Below are positions 1 through 8,457 of a stretch of 64,000 nucleotides of DNA, one piece after another. The stretch is from Streptomyces sp. NRRL F-2664 (GTDB lineage Bacteria > Actinomycetota > Actinomycetes > Streptomycetales > Streptomycetaceae). Numbering within the stretch: the stretch's first letter is position 1; each line of letters begins with the position of its first letter. A program made the position numbers and the translations under genes. Where the stretch lies: contig NZ_JOFX01000001.1 in NCBI RefSeq assembly GCF_000719345.1, positions 413,640 through 477,639 of the forward strand, written 5' to 3'. A model generated the notes under the pieces. The model saw only the letters and a list, made by a program, of their open reading frames with translations. It had not been told where the DNA came from and made no database searches.

Positions 1-14
1 GACTGGGGCGCGCG

Positions 15-233
15 ATGGTGGATCCGGAGGACGCACTGACCATCCGCGCTGTCGCCGAGCGGCTGATGCAGGCGAACCCGCAGCTCGACCCCGGACTGGT
101 GCAGAGCGCCGTACGGACGGCCTACGAAGAGCTGAAATACGCACGCGTGCGTGCCTACCTGCCGGTCCTGATGGAACGCAGGGCCCAGGACCTGCTGCCC
201 TCCGACTCCGACCTGGCCGAACGGGGCGCCTGA
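15..233 (+). CDS. Small three-helix-type hypothetical protein
   Basis: This encodes 72 residues, starting at the first ATG in the window; only 14 bases precede it, so an upstream start outside the window cannot be excluded. The sequence is predicted almost wholly helical: AEDALTIRAVAERL-like first helix (residues 4-16), a LDPGLVQSAVRTAYEEL helix (24-38) and a third amphipathic helix (41-60). This layout resembles the short three-helix-bundle dimerisation proteins common in actinomycetes. No catalytic motif or membrane segment is visible. I assign no function. Confidence 0.7.
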   Translation: MVDPEDALTIRAVAERLMQANPQLDPGLVQSAVRTAYEELKYARVRAYLPVLMERRAQDLLPSDSDLAERGA

Positions 234-336
234 CCGCACCCGCACCGCCTGCGCCGACGAGCCCGATGCGCGGGCGCAAGGGCCCGGGGGCGATCCCCGG
301 GACCCTTCCCGGCGCACGCGGTGGCGCGCCCGCCGG

Positions 337-624
337 CTACTTCGCCTTGAGCAGCTGGTCGACGCGCGGTACGGAGAGACCGGTCAGTTCCGCCACCTGC
401 TTGAGAGTGCGCCCCTGCTTCAACTCGCCCACGGCGGCGCTGCGTATGAGCTTGGCCTGCTTGGCGCCGGTGAGCAGTTCATCGGTAACCAGTCGGGCAC
501 CGCGCTCACGGGTGAGCGGGGACTCGATCTCGGCGAGGCGCGCACGGACCGCCTCCATGTACTGGTCCGTCAGAGCCCGCAGGTCGGCGTACGCCTGCTC
601 GTCGTTCGTACGGGTATCGGTCAT
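337..624 (-). CDS. Small HTH DNA-binding protein
   Basis: This is a 95-residue protein if it starts at the ATG giving MTDTRTNDE; the open frame continues upstream but this start removes a basic, low-quality extension. The N-terminal half is a charged helix. The C-terminus, GRTLKQVAELTGLSVPRVDQLLKAK, reads as a helix-turn-helix resembling sigma-70 region 4 or a short MarR/LuxR-type HTH. It probably acts as a small transcriptional regulator. It lies five bases downstream of a possible short gene on the same strand (630-815), so the two may be cotranscribed. Target unknown. Confidence 0.65.
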   Translation of the reverse strand: MTDTRTNDEQAYADLRALTDQYMEAVRARLAEIESPLTRERGARLVTDELLTGAKQAKLIRSAAVGELKQGRTLKQVAELTGLSVPRVDQLLKAK

Positions 625-629
625 ACGGG

Positions 630-815
630 TCAGCCTACTTGGAGGTAGCTCCACGCCGACGGCTTCCAGCCCCTCTCGAAGTCCCGCGTGGGGACGGCCG
701 TTCCGCGGGCCGGCCACTCCCGCACGGTGCAGGTGTCACCGCCGTACGGGATCGGCTTGATCTGCCCACCCGCGTCCGTGCACTCCTGCAGGGTGATGCC
801 GGGAGAGGCGGTCAA
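630..815 (-). CDS. Possible small hypothetical protein
   Basis: This is a 61-residue frame starting at TTG and ending just before the HTH gene at 624. It contains two cysteines (ITLQECTDAGG and YGGDTCTVREWP) and a tryptophan-rich tail (FERGWKPSAWSYLQVG), a composition that looks like a real small protein rather than a shadow frame. No good ribosome binding site precedes the TTG, so the true start may lie upstream or the gene may be truncated. I do not recognise a family. Confidence 0.35.
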   Translation of the reverse strand: MTASPGITLQECTDAGGQIKPIPYGGDTCTVREWPARGTAVPTRDFERGWKPSAWSYLQVG

Positions 816-1003
816 CCGCGAACGTCCTGCGCGACGCCCCGGCGCGCCGCCAGTGGGCGTCCGCCCGAGCGCCTGCCCCGAACAGGTGAGGCGGTGAGCC
901 TTCTGCCGGCCCGGAGCGGGAAGATCCCGTTCCGCACGTGCATGGAACGGCCTGCCGGGGAAGGTGCGCCAGGGACCCGTACATCCCAGAAGGGACGGAC
1001 ACC

Positions 1004-2383
1004 ATGGTGCGACCGAGGATCGTGGTCGTCGGCGCGGGCTTCGCCGGCGTCACGTGCGTACGCCGCCTGGAGCGGACGCTGTCACCCGGGGAGGCGGAGA
1101 TCCTGCTCGTCACTCCGTTCTCCTACCAGCTCTACCTCCCCCTGCTGCCGCAGGTGGCGTCCGGGGTGCTCACCCCGCAGTCGGTTGCGGTGTCACTGCG
1201 CCGCAGCCGCCGCCACCGCACCCGGATCATCCCCGGCGGGGCCGTGGGCATCGACACCCGCGCCAAGGTCTGCGTCATCCGCAAGATCACCGGGGAGCTC
1301 GTGGACCAGCCGTACGACCACCTGGTGCTCGCACCGGGGAGCGTGACCCGCACCTTCGACATCCCGGGGCTGGCGGAGCACGGCCGCGGCATGAAGACCC
1401 TCGCCGAGGCCGCCCACCTGCGCGACCACGTGATCGCCCAGCTCGACCTGGCCGACGCCGCGGCACCGGGCTCGGCGGAACGGGCCTCGCGACTCGGCTT
1501 CGTCGTCGTCGGCGGCGGCTACGCGGGCACCGAGACGGCCGCCGCCCTGGAACGGCTCACGACGAACGCCGTCGCCCGCTACCCCCGGCTGGACCGCCGA
1601 GAGATCACCTGGCACCTCGTGGACGTCGCCCCGAAACTGATGCCCGAGCTCGGCGACCGGCTGGGCCGCGCCGCACTCGACGTGCTGCGCCGCCGCGGCA
1701 TCGAGGTGTCGCTCGGCGTCTCCGTCGCCAAGGCGGGCCCCGAGGACCTCACCCTCACCGACGGCCGCGTACTGCCGTGCCGCACCCTCATCTGGACGGC
1801 CGGCGTCGCCGCGAGCCCGCTCATCGCCACGCTGGGCGCCGAGACCGCCAAGAGCGGCCGGCTCGTCGTCACCCCGGACCTGCGGGTGCCCGGCGCCGAC
1901 GGCGCGTTCGCCCTCGGTGACGCGGCCGCCGTGCCCGACCTCGCCGGCGGAGGGGACGGCGCGGTGTGCCCACCGACCGCCCAGCACGCCGCCCGCCAGG
2001 GCCGGGTCGCCGCCGACAACGTCGTCGCCACCCTGCGGGGCACACCGCTGCGCCGCTACGTCCACGAGGACCTCGGCCTGGTCGTGGACCTCGGCGGCCG
2101 CGACGGCGTCTCCCGCCCGCTCGGCATCGACCTGCGCGGCATGCCCGCCCAGGCCGTGGCCCGCGGCTACCACTGGGCGGCCCTGCGCACCGGCGCCGCG
2201 AAGACCAGGGTCATGACGAACTGGCTCCTGAACGCCGTGGCCGGGGACGACTTCGTCCGGACCGGCTTCCAGACGTACAAACCCGGTACGCTGCGCGACT
2301 TCGAGTACACCGACCAGTACCTCACCCCGGAGGAGATCCGAGCCCGCACGGCGACCGGCGAAGGCCGACAGCCGTCACGGTGA
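1004..2383 (+). CDS. NAD(P)/FAD-dependent oxidoreductase, NDH-2-like
   Basis: This 459-residue flavoprotein resembles type II NADH dehydrogenases. Such enzymes oxidise NADH and pass electrons to quinone at the membrane face without pumping protons. An N-terminal Rossmann motif IVVVGAGFAGV (about residues 5-15) binds FAD. A second, VVVGGGYAGTETAA (about 165-178), binds NAD(P)H. A typical ALGDAAAVPD flavin loop lies near residue 305. The start was chosen at an ATG with AGAAGGGAC upstream; the longer frame adds 22 unsupported residues. The C-terminal half has hydrophobic helices suitable for membrane contact (near TNWLLNAV). It is monocistronic, with about 250 bases to the next gene. Quinone as acceptor is inferred from the family. 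Confidence 0.85.
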   Translation: MVRPRIVVVGAGFAGVTCVRRLERTLSPGEAEILLVTPFSYQLYLPLLPQVASGVLTPQSVAVSLRRSRRHRTRIIPGGAVGIDTRAKVCVIRKITGELVDQPYDHLVLAPGSVTRTFDIPGLAEHGRGMKTLAEAAHLRDHVIAQLDLADAAAPGSAERASRLGFVVVGGGYAGTETAAALERLTTNAVARYPRLDRREITWHLVDVAPKLMPELGDRLGRAALDVLRRRGIEVSLGVSVAKAGPEDLTLTDGRVLPCRTLIWTAGVAASPLIATLGAETAKSGRLVVTPDLRVPGADGAFALGDAAAVPDLAGGGDGAVCPPTAQHAARQGRVAADNVVATLRGTPLRRYVHEDLGLVVDLGGRDGVSRPLGIDLRGMPAQAVARGYHWAALRTGAAKTRVMTNWLLNAVAGDDFVRTGFQTYKPGTLRDFEYTDQYLTPEEIRARTATGEGRQPSR

Positions 2384-2632
2384 CGCGCCGCCCCGGGCCG
2401 GGCGCCCGGCGGGCGGTCCGCGGTGCCGTACCCGTTCCCGTGGGGAGCGGCCGCGGCGCTCGTCGTCGAGGGCCGCCCGTCGCGACCGGCGCCGCGCCCG
2501 GATCCTCGCCGGAGTTGTCACGTCACGGTCGCCGTTGTCCTTTCGAGACGTGTTCGCAACCCCCTCGTCGGCTCCAACTCCCCCCTCGCGCACGTCACAT
2601 GCGCAGACAGCCATCGATCGAAGGGGGACACC

Positions 2633-4228
2633 ATGAGCCTGCGTACGTCCAGCCGTGGGCGCGATCGCCGCAGAGCGGGACCGGCCGTGCTCGCCGTACT
2701 CGCCGCAGGGGCGGTGCTGCTCTCCGGGTGCAGCGCCTCCGGCAGCGCCCACGACCGCAGCAGCGGCACCTCCCACGAGTCCGGCCGGCGGAGCCCCGGC
2801 GGCAAGCCCGCCCCGTCCTCCGCCCAGGGCGCGCCCGGCACCGGCGACCGGGGCGACGCAACGCCGCGGGGCGAGGACGACGGTCGCCGCACCGAGGCGC
2901 CGCCCGTGGACCACCTCTCCACCTTCGCCCTCGACGTCGACACCGCGAGCTGGGGATACGCCCGCCGGACCCTCGCCGAAGGCAACCTGCCCGACCCCGC
3001 GACCGTCCGCCCGGAAGAGTTCGTCAACAGCTTCCGCCAGGACTACCGCCGGCCGGAAGGCGACGGCTTCTCCGTGACCGTCGACGGCGCCCGCACCGGC
3101 GCCGACGGCTGGTCCCTGATGCGCGTCGGACTCGCCACCCGGGACGGCCTCGGCCACGGACAGCGCCCGCCCGCCGCCCTCACCTTCGTCGTCGACATCT
3201 CCGGTTCGATGGCCGAGCCCGGCCGTCTCGACCTGGTACGGACGTCCCTGGACCTGATGACCGACCGGCTTCGCGACGACGACTCGGTCGCTGTCGTCGC
3301 CTTCAGCGACAAGGCCGAGACCCGGCTCCCGATGACCCGTCTCGACGGCAACCGCAAGCGGGTGCACCAGGTCGTCGACCGACTGCGCCCCACGGACTCC
3401 ACCAACGTGGAGGCCGGTATCACCCGCGGCTACGAAACCGCCGTCGAAGGCCGCCGGGCCGGCGCCACCAACCGCGTCGTCCTGCTGTCCGACGCCCTCG
3501 CCAACACCGGCACCACCTCCGCCGACGCCCTGCTGCAGCGGATCGACGGCGCCCGCCGCGACCACGGCATCACCCTCTTCGGAGTGGGCGTGGGCAGCGA
3601 CTACAACGACGCGTTCATGGAGCGGCTGGTCGACAAGGGCGACGGGCACACCGTCTACGTCTCCGACCGGGAAGAGGCCCGCAGGGTCTTCTGCGACGAG
3701 CTCCCCGCGCAGGTCGAACTGCGCGCCCGCGACGCCAAGGCCCAGGTGTCCTTCGACCCGCGCAACGTCGAACGGTTCCGCCTGATCGGATACGACAACC
3801 GGCGGGTGGCCGACGACGCCTTCCGCGACGACACCGTGGACGGCGGCGAAGTCGGCCCGGGCCACACGGTGACCGCCCTGTACGCGGTGCGGCTGAGGCC
3901 GGACGCGTCCGGGCACGTGGCCACCGCGACCGTCCGGTGGCTCGACCCCGACGGCCGGGCCCCGCACGAGGAGTCCGGCAGGGTGGAGGCCGCGGCGCTG
4001 ACGGGCGGGGCCTGGGAGCAGGCAGCGCCCCGTTTCCAGGTCACGGCAGCGGCGGCGTTCCTGGCCTCGGCGCTGCGCGAGCGGGAGGGCGGCTGGGAGG
4101 CGGTGCCGGGTGCGCCCGGCCTGGGCAGGCTGTCGGAGATCACCGCCGGGCTGGCGGACCGGACCGAGGACGCGGAGGTGCGGCAGCTGTCCGAGGCGGT
4201 ACGGCAGGCCCGCCGGCTGCTGGGCTGA
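2633..4228 (+). CDS. Lipoprotein with von Willebrand factor A domain (YfbK-like)
   Basis: This 531-residue exported lipoprotein has a twin-arginine-like, Arg-rich N-terminus, a hydrophobic segment and the lipobox LLSGC with the acylated Cys at residue 33. A disordered Ser/Gly/Pro linker follows to about residue 90. Next comes the YfbK-type N-terminal region (FALDVDTASWGYARRTL). The vWA domain has an intact MIDAS: DISGS near residue 186, Thr in TNVEAG, and Asp in LLSDALAN. The C-terminal part matches the DUF3520-type region found in these proteins. It probably mediates metal-dependent protein adhesion at the cell surface; the partner is unknown. The ATG at 2633 follows GAAGGGGGACACC. Confidence 0.85.
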   Translation: MSLRTSSRGRDRRRAGPAVLAVLAAGAVLLSGCSASGSAHDRSSGTSHESGRRSPGGKPAPSSAQGAPGTGDRGDATPRGEDDGRRTEAPPVDHLSTFALDVDTASWGYARRTLAEGNLPDPATVRPEEFVNSFRQDYRRPEGDGFSVTVDGARTGADGWSLMRVGLATRDGLGHGQRPPAALTFVVDISGSMAEPGRLDLVRTSLDLMTDRLRDDDSVAVVAFSDKAETRLPMTRLDGNRKRVHQVVDRLRPTDSTNVEAGITRGYETAVEGRRAGATNRVVLLSDALANTGTTSADALLQRIDGARRDHGITLFGVGVGSDYNDAFMERLVDKGDGHTVYVSDREEARRVFCDELPAQVELRARDAKAQVSFDPRNVERFRLIGYDNRRVADDAFRDDTVDGGEVGPGHTVTALYAVRLRPDASGHVATATVRWLDPDGRAPHEESGRVEAAALTGGAWEQAAPRFQVTAAAAFLASALREREGGWEAVPGAPGLGRLSEITAGLADRTEDAEVRQLSEAVRQARRLLG

Positions 4229-4362
4229 CCGACCCGCCGCCGGTCGACCGCCCGCCGGTCGACCGGCCGGCTGCGTCGGCCGGCGCTCGTACGGGACCCG
4301 GTGTGCCACCTTCGCCGACGCCTGACGACGCCGGCTCCTCCCACCGGCTGGGCGGGACACCC

Positions 4363-4800
4363 TCACAGGAGGGTCAGGATCGCCAGGGCACCCCCCACGT
4401 CGACGACCGCACACCATTCGGACCAGGCCTTCGGGACGACGCGGCCCGCGCGGTGGTGGACGATGTCCCACACTCCGTGGGCCAGCCAGCCGACGGCCAC
4501 CGCGCGAAGGCCGGCGCTCGGGTCGAGGGCGAGGGACAGCGCGGCCACGGCGGCGAAGCCGACCAGGCCCGCGCACTGCACGGCCAGGATGCGGACATCG
4601 CGCAGCTCCCCGCGGAAGGCCCCGAAGAGCAGATAGCAGACGGGCATGATCGCGAGCAGACCGGCGAGCAGACCGGCCGGCGGAATGCCGTCCACGAACG
4701 TCGCGATCACCAGGGCGACAGCGGCAAGGGTGGGCCAGCGGTGCACCAGCCGGCCGAGCAAGGTGCCGTGGGCGGTCTGCTCGCGCGCGGATTCGTTCAT
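4363..4800 (-). CDS. Small integral membrane protein
   Basis: This 145-residue protein has about four transmembrane segments (TLAAVALVIATFVDGIPP, GLLAGLLAIMPVCYLLFGAF, GLVGFAAVAALSLAL and VVDVGGALAILTL). A conserved-looking VAVGWLAHGVWDIVHH stretch precedes the last helix. The start ATG has GGAAAGGACCCCCG in front of it, a clear ribosome binding site; the much longer frame upstream is not used. It is divergent from the GlxA-type regulator at 4927, with 126 bases between them, so that regulator could control it. Function unknown. Confidence 0.75.
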   Translation of the reverse strand: MNESAREQTAHGTLLGRLVHRWPTLAAVALVIATFVDGIPPAGLLAGLLAIMPVCYLLFGAFRGELRDVRILAVQCAGLVGFAAVAALSLALDPSAGLRAVAVGWLAHGVWDIVHHRAGRVVPKAWSEWCAVVDVGGALAILTLL

Positions 4801-4926
4801 CGGGGGTCCTTTCCACGGGACGGGGCGGGGTCTCCACGATCGGGGCGTACCGGGCGCCGCGGACCGGCCCGGGGGAACGGTGTCCGCTTCCTTGGGGTAC
4901 CCGTCCTTCCGGCGTAGGGTCGCCGC

Positions 4927-5901
4927 ATGGGGGAGCGGCTGATGGTGGTGGTCGGATACGAGGCGGCCGAGTTGCTGGACATCGCGTGCGTCACCACACC
5001 CTTGGCCATGGCCAACGGGATCGGCGCGCCGACCGTCCCGTACCGCGTGCGCGTGGCCGGTCCGGCCGGTGCGCCGCTGGTCTGCGGCACGGGGCTCACG
5101 CTGGCAGCGGACGAGGCCCTCGAACGGCTCGCCGGACCGCTGGACACCCTGATCGTCTCGGGCGGCGTGGGGTTCGAGCGGGCGGCCGCCGACGCACGGC
5201 TCGTGGCGCACGTCCGCCGGCTCGCGAGGGAGAGCCGCCGCGTGGCGTCGGTGTGCACCGGGGCGGCAGTCCTGGCCGCCGCCGGGCTGCTCGACGGGAG
5301 ACGGGCGACGACGCACTGGCGGTACGCGCGCCGGCTCGCCGACGAACACCCGCAGGTCACCATCGACCCCGCCCCGATCTACGTGCGCGACGGCAACGTC
5401 TACACGGCGGCGGGAGTCACCAGCGCCATGGACCTCACGCTGGCGTTCATCGAGGAGGACCACGGCCCGGACCTGGCCCGGCAGGTGGCCCGCGACCTGG
5501 TGGTCTACCTCCAACGGCCCGGCAACCAGGCGCAGATGAGCCTGTTCACGTCAGCCCCCGTGCCGCGCGACGGCCTGGTCCGCGGACTCGTCGAGCACAT
5601 CGCGGCGCACCCGGCCGCCGACTTGAGCGCGACGGCGCTGGCCGCGCGGGCAGGGGTGACCCCACGGCATCTGACGCGGTTGTTCAACGAACAGCTGGGG
5701 CGGGCGCCGGCCCGCTACGTCCGCTACGCGCGGGCGGAGGCCGCGGCTCAGCTGCTCGCCTCCACCGAACTGCCGCTGGAGGCGGTGGCGGACCGCTGCG
5801 GGTTCGGCAGCGCCGAAGCGATGAGGCAGACGTTCACACGGCGCTACGGCGTCCCGCCCTCCCGCTTCCGTGCGACGGCGCGCAAGCCGCAGCCGCAGTA
5901 G
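4927..5901 (+). CDS. GlxA-family AraC/XylS transcriptional regulator
   Basis: This is a 324-residue two-domain regulator. Residues 1-185 form a DJ-1/PfpI-like sensor with the usual nucleophile-elbow cysteine in SVCTGAAVLAAAG (Cys110) and a THWRYARRLADEHP stretch. Residues 205-320 are an AraC double helix-turn-helix (TALAARAGVTPRHLTRLF and PLEAVADRCGFGSAEAM). Members of this family respond to small metabolites. It faces the membrane protein gene at 4363-4800 across a short divergent promoter region, so that gene or this one is a plausible target. Confidence 0.88.
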   Translation: MGERLMVVVGYEAAELLDIACVTTPLAMANGIGAPTVPYRVRVAGPAGAPLVCGTGLTLAADEALERLAGPLDTLIVSGGVGFERAAADARLVAHVRRLARESRRVASVCTGAAVLAAAGLLDGRRATTHWRYARRLADEHPQVTIDPAPIYVRDGNVYTAAGVTSAMDLTLAFIEEDHGPDLARQVARDLVVYLQRPGNQAQMSLFTSAPVPRDGLVRGLVEHIAAHPAADLSATALAARAGVTPRHLTRLFNEQLGRAPARYVRYARAEAAAQLLASTELPLEAVADRCGFGSAEAMRQTFTRRYGVPPSRFRATARKPQPQ

Positions 5902-6011
5902 CACGGTCGACCGGCTGTCGCCCTCGCGTCAAGGGCCCAGAGGGCCGACGGTGCGGGTGAACGCGTCGTAGTACCGGGCGGAGGCCCACCCCCCTCACGG
6001 CACCGGGTGGT
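5902..6011. other. Non-coding junction with a short minus-strand remnant
   Basis: There is no intact gene here. On the minus strand, positions 5998-5936 read WASARYYDAFTRTVGPLGP followed by a stop, which looks like the C-terminal end of some lost protein; an in-frame stop sits just upstream. I cannot name the family. The segment marks the left edge of the decayed stretch. Confidence 0.35.
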
Positions 6012-6401
6012 GTGCCGGCGGTGGGGGACAGCACCTCCTCCTCCGACACCGCCTCCGCGCAGGTCGTCGACCTCATGGCGATGCTGGAGAAGTCCGTCCA
6101 GGAGGCCAAGGCCACCCGTGGCGAGCCGGCCACCGTGCATCCGATGCCCGCCACGAAGAAGCCCACCGCCGAAAAGGCGTCGGCGAAGAAGACCAGCAGC
6201 ACTGTGGCCGGCGCGAGGAGCACCACCGCGGCGAAGACGGCCAAGAAGACTCCCTCGAAGAGGCCCCCCTCGAAGCGCCTGAACCAGCAGCCAGCCCTGC
6301 GCGGCCCGACGCGACCGCGGCCGCGGTGCACCTGCTGCGGCAGGCCGCCGCCGAGGCGGACACCGACCGTGGGGGGCCGGAGGAGGAGCCCTGGTCGGTG
6401 A
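6012..6401 (+). pseudogene. Remnant of a Ku-like DNA-end-binding protein (C-terminus)
   Basis: The frame starting at GTG 6012 reads QVVDLMAMLEKSVQEAK followed by a basic Lys/Ala/Thr tail with repeated AKKT and SKR units. That is the pattern at the C-terminus of actinomycete Ku proteins, which bind DNA ends and recruit LigD in non-homologous end joining. The Ku core (beta-barrel and bridge) is absent; an in-frame stop lies at 5958. After about residue 95 the frame turns into arginine-rich noise, so the tail is frameshifted too. I infer a broken copy left by recombination. A small Lys-rich DNA-binding protein is the alternative. Confidence 0.5.
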
Positions 6402-6563
6402 ACGCGTTGCGTCCCGCCGTCCTCAACGACATGGCCCGCCTACTGTTGCCTACAGCACAACAGGCCCTATGACGAGGCCGTGGCCTTCCCCGAGGGCGGT
6501 GCCGCCGCACAGGCAGGTGCAGCCTGAAGCATCGAGCCGGACGCAGGGTGCGCACTCATTGTG
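6402..6563. other. Gene-free stretch with a short hairpin
   Basis: No supported gene lies here. A short frame just upstream reads WSVNALRPAVLNDMARLLLP before a stop at about 6473 and may be another unidentified remnant. Near 6550-6570 GCAC and GTGC form a small stem followed by TATTTT on the plus strand, a weak terminator-like element at the end of the remnant region. Confidence 0.3.
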
Positions 6564-6875
6564 CTATTTTCTCCGGCTCGCCTCGACCGTGAAGGCGGCT
6601 ATCAGGCAGGCGGCCATCGCGGCCACCGAGCCGAAGAAAATTCCCTCGAAGACCAAGCCGTTCGCGCCCTCAACCGTGCCATCTTCACGCATACAAGACT
6701 TTTCGAAAGGGAAGCTGGTCGTACGCAGAGCCTCGCAGTGGTTCTGCAGGTCCTCATTGAGAACGCTCGCCTTGATCCAGGACAGAGCCCATACGAGAAA
6801 GAAGATCCCGGCGAAGGCGCACGCGGCGCCCCACAGCCGGTTCAGTCGAGCATCACGCGTGCCGGTTCTCGTCAT
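6564..6875 (-). CDS. Small two-helix membrane protein
   Basis: This encodes 103 residues starting at ATG in MTRTGTRDARLNRLWG. Two transmembrane helices are evident: AACAFAGIFFLVWALSWI (about 16-33) and EGIFFGSVAAMAACLIAAF (about 76-95). Between them is a loop with two cysteines (NHCEALRTTSFPFEKSCM), which could be a disulfide on the outer face. The codon usage here is somewhat less GC-extreme than the neighbours, consistent with an acquired gene. Function unknown. Confidence 0.6.
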   Translation of the reverse strand: MTRTGTRDARLNRLWGAACAFAGIFFLVWALSWIKASVLNEDLQNHCEALRTTSFPFEKSCMREDGTVEGANGLVFEGIFFGSVAAMAACLIAAFTVEASRRK

Positions 6876-7045
6876 ACGGCGGAGCCTACTGGCGGCCACT
6901 CCAAGCGGTCCGCCTGTTCGACCGCCTCCAGCAGCCGACTTGACCCGCTGACCGGCTGAGGTGCCTACCGCCTCGCCACCACCCGCGCCCGCACTGAGCA
7001 ACAGGCCGTTGGCTGAGCACTGAGCAACGAGGACCCACCCGACCC

Positions 7046-7474
7046 TCAGATTTCCACGAAACGCCGGCGCCAATACCCGCAGGCACTGAACGGCGTTGCC
7101 GGCACGAGGTGAGAGCTGAGGGAGGCGGCCCTGCGGTCGAACTCGGCGTCCAACCTGGCAACGAACCTGCCGAGGTCAGCCCGAGCACCACGGGGAAGCC
7201 ACAGCAGCACGTCCTCCAGACGGTCTCGCGCCACCAGCGGATCACAGCAGTCGCAGCCCATCACCGGATCCGGCAGAACGCGTCCTGGTTGCCCCAGATA
7301 CCACCGGCACTCCGCCAGGGCAGCGGCCACAGCCCCCTGCCACAGACGCTCTTCTTCCAACCTCCGGATCGCCACGCGAGTCGCTGCGGAAACACCGCGG
7401 ATCCGGCGAACCGGGACACCTCGTCTGGGCCGCCAACGCTGCGCGCGCAGCCCCTTCGGACGCCTACGCGGCAT
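7046..7474 (-). CDS. Hypothetical helical protein
   Basis: This is a 142-residue protein with a very basic N-terminus and a helical C-terminal half (RDRLEDVLLWLPRGARADLGRFVARLDAEFDRR). It also has a CDCC cysteine cluster near residue 75. The LLWLPRGARADLGRFV-type segment recurs in uncharacterised Streptomyces hypotheticals. It sits between an orphan membrane protein and an IS4-type transposase fragment, in a region of decay. No function assigned. Confidence 0.55.
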   Translation of the reverse strand: MPRRRPKGLRAQRWRPRRGVPVRRIRGVSAATRVAIRRLEEERLWQGAVAAALAECRWYLGQPGRVLPDPVMGCDCCDPLVARDRLEDVLLWLPRGARADLGRFVARLDAEFDRRAASLSSHLVPATPFSACGYWRRRFVEI

Positions 7475-7497
7475 CGGCCTTTCGGATCAACATGCCG

Positions 7498-7720
7498 TCA
7501 TCTTGCCACGGTCCGCACTACCCCCGCAGGGACGCCGCCGGTGGTGGAAGGGCCGTCGAAGGTGTCGCCGCTGCTCGTCGCATCGGGGAGATCAAACTGG
7601 GTGCCGTCCAAGGCGGGAAGCCGCAGCCCGCTCCACCACGGTCCGGGCGTCTCCGGGGTGGCGAGCGGACCAGCCACCTGCCGAAATCGCCGGCGGGCGG
7701 CGGAGTCGGGCACCGCCCTG
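7498..7720 (-). mobile_element. IS4-family transposase remnant
   Basis: The translated minus strand reads FRQVAGPLATPETPGPWW, then GLRLPALDGTQFDLPD, then FDGPSTTGGVP. These match the segment around the first catalytic Asp (ALDGT) of the large Streptomyces IS4-type transposases. Only about 70 of the usual 400-plus residues are left. The N-terminal domain, second Asp and Glu of the DDE triad are missing, and no flanking inverted repeats could be paired. It is an inactive fragment. Confidence 0.65.
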
Positions 7721-8124
7721 TGGCCGGTTGGGCGCGGCGCGCAGCTGGCCAGGGGAGGTAGCTCGGTGGGGGGCACAGGTCGGTCGGGGACGCCCCTGCG
7801 GGCCTGGCGGCCCTCCGGGGTGGTCTGGCGGGCGCCTTCGGCGCGTTCACCGCCAGACCATCGAGGTCCGCGACTTCGTCCCAGCTGGCCGGGCGTGCCG
7901 CTGGTCTCGGCCGACTGCCGTTGCCGGGCGATGCTGGCCGGGAGGCCGGCTGGGTCGAAGTACCGCCAGGTGGAGCGCTCCTGGATCCCGAGCTGGGTGG
8001 CGACGGCGCGGATGCTCCGTTCGATGGTGTTGGCGACCGTACCCGGTCGGACCGTCACCCCGCGGTGGGCCAGCTGGGCCAGCGTCTCCGCGACCGCTTC
8101 CTTGAAGGCTCCGGTGTTCCTCAT
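7498..8124 (-). CDS. Chimeric open frame: helical hypothetical N-terminus joined to a transposase fragment
   Basis: The ATG at 8124 has GAAGGA eight bases upstream. It opens a protein whose first 60 or so residues look genuine: FKEAVAETLAQLAHRGVTV, then RSIRAVATQLGIQERSTW, a helix-turn-helix-like segment. From about residue 70 the sequence becomes low-complexity. From about residue 135 to the stop it is clearly IS4-family transposase sequence (see 7498-7720). The frame is therefore a junction product: the start of one gene running through the edge of an inserted and then decayed element. Whether the chimera is expressed cannot be told from sequence. Confidence 0.5.
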   Translation of the reverse strand: MRNTGAFKEAVAETLAQLAHRGVTVRPGTVANTIERSIRAVATQLGIQERSTWRYFDPAGLPASIARQRQSAETSGTPGQLGRSRGPRWSGGERAEGARQTTPEGRQARRGVPDRPVPPTELPPLASCAPRPTGHRAVPDSAARRRFRQVAGPLATPETPGPWWSGLRLPALDGTQFDLPDATSSGDTFDGPSTTGGVPAGVVRTVAR

Positions 8125-8457
8125 GAACACCATCCTTCAGTAAGAGAACAAGATCCACTGCTCCAGGCCGGTTCTCGAACCGCTGCCGCGGAGGGCGAGT
8201 CGTGGAGCCGTCAGCCACTGGGTCGGCGGCCACCGGTCCAGCCCTCGCTGAACGCCCTGAGCCGGTCCCGTTGCCGTTCCTCTTCCGCACCGTCGTCGAG
8301 TTCAACCCGATCGGGGGCAAGCCGTGCGCGGTGATCCAACGCTAAGGGGAAGTGGAGGTACAGGATGGGAGTGGCCCCGTTCGCAGAGCGTTGACGGCCG
8401 CGAACGCGGCCCGCAGGGCCCTTCTCCGTGCGACCATCACAACCCACAGAGGACGAC
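8125..8457. other. Intergenic stretch with a possible C-terminal gene remnant
   Basis: No intact gene is supported. On the plus strand, 8264-8345 reads LPFLFRTVVEFNPIGGKP and continues to a stop, with the composition of a real protein C-terminus, but no start or family can be assigned. The last 60 bases precede the GcvH-like gene and should hold its promoter; I see no clear consensus. Confidence 0.3.

Noticed and set aside
4229..4275. Repeated CCGGTCGACCG units after the lipoprotein gene
   Set aside because: Only two imperfect palindromic copies; too short to call a repeat family or regulatory array.
1966..4917. A 983-codon plus frame over the vWA lipoprotein
   Set aside because: It is an out-of-frame Arg/Pro-rich shadow of genes already assigned.
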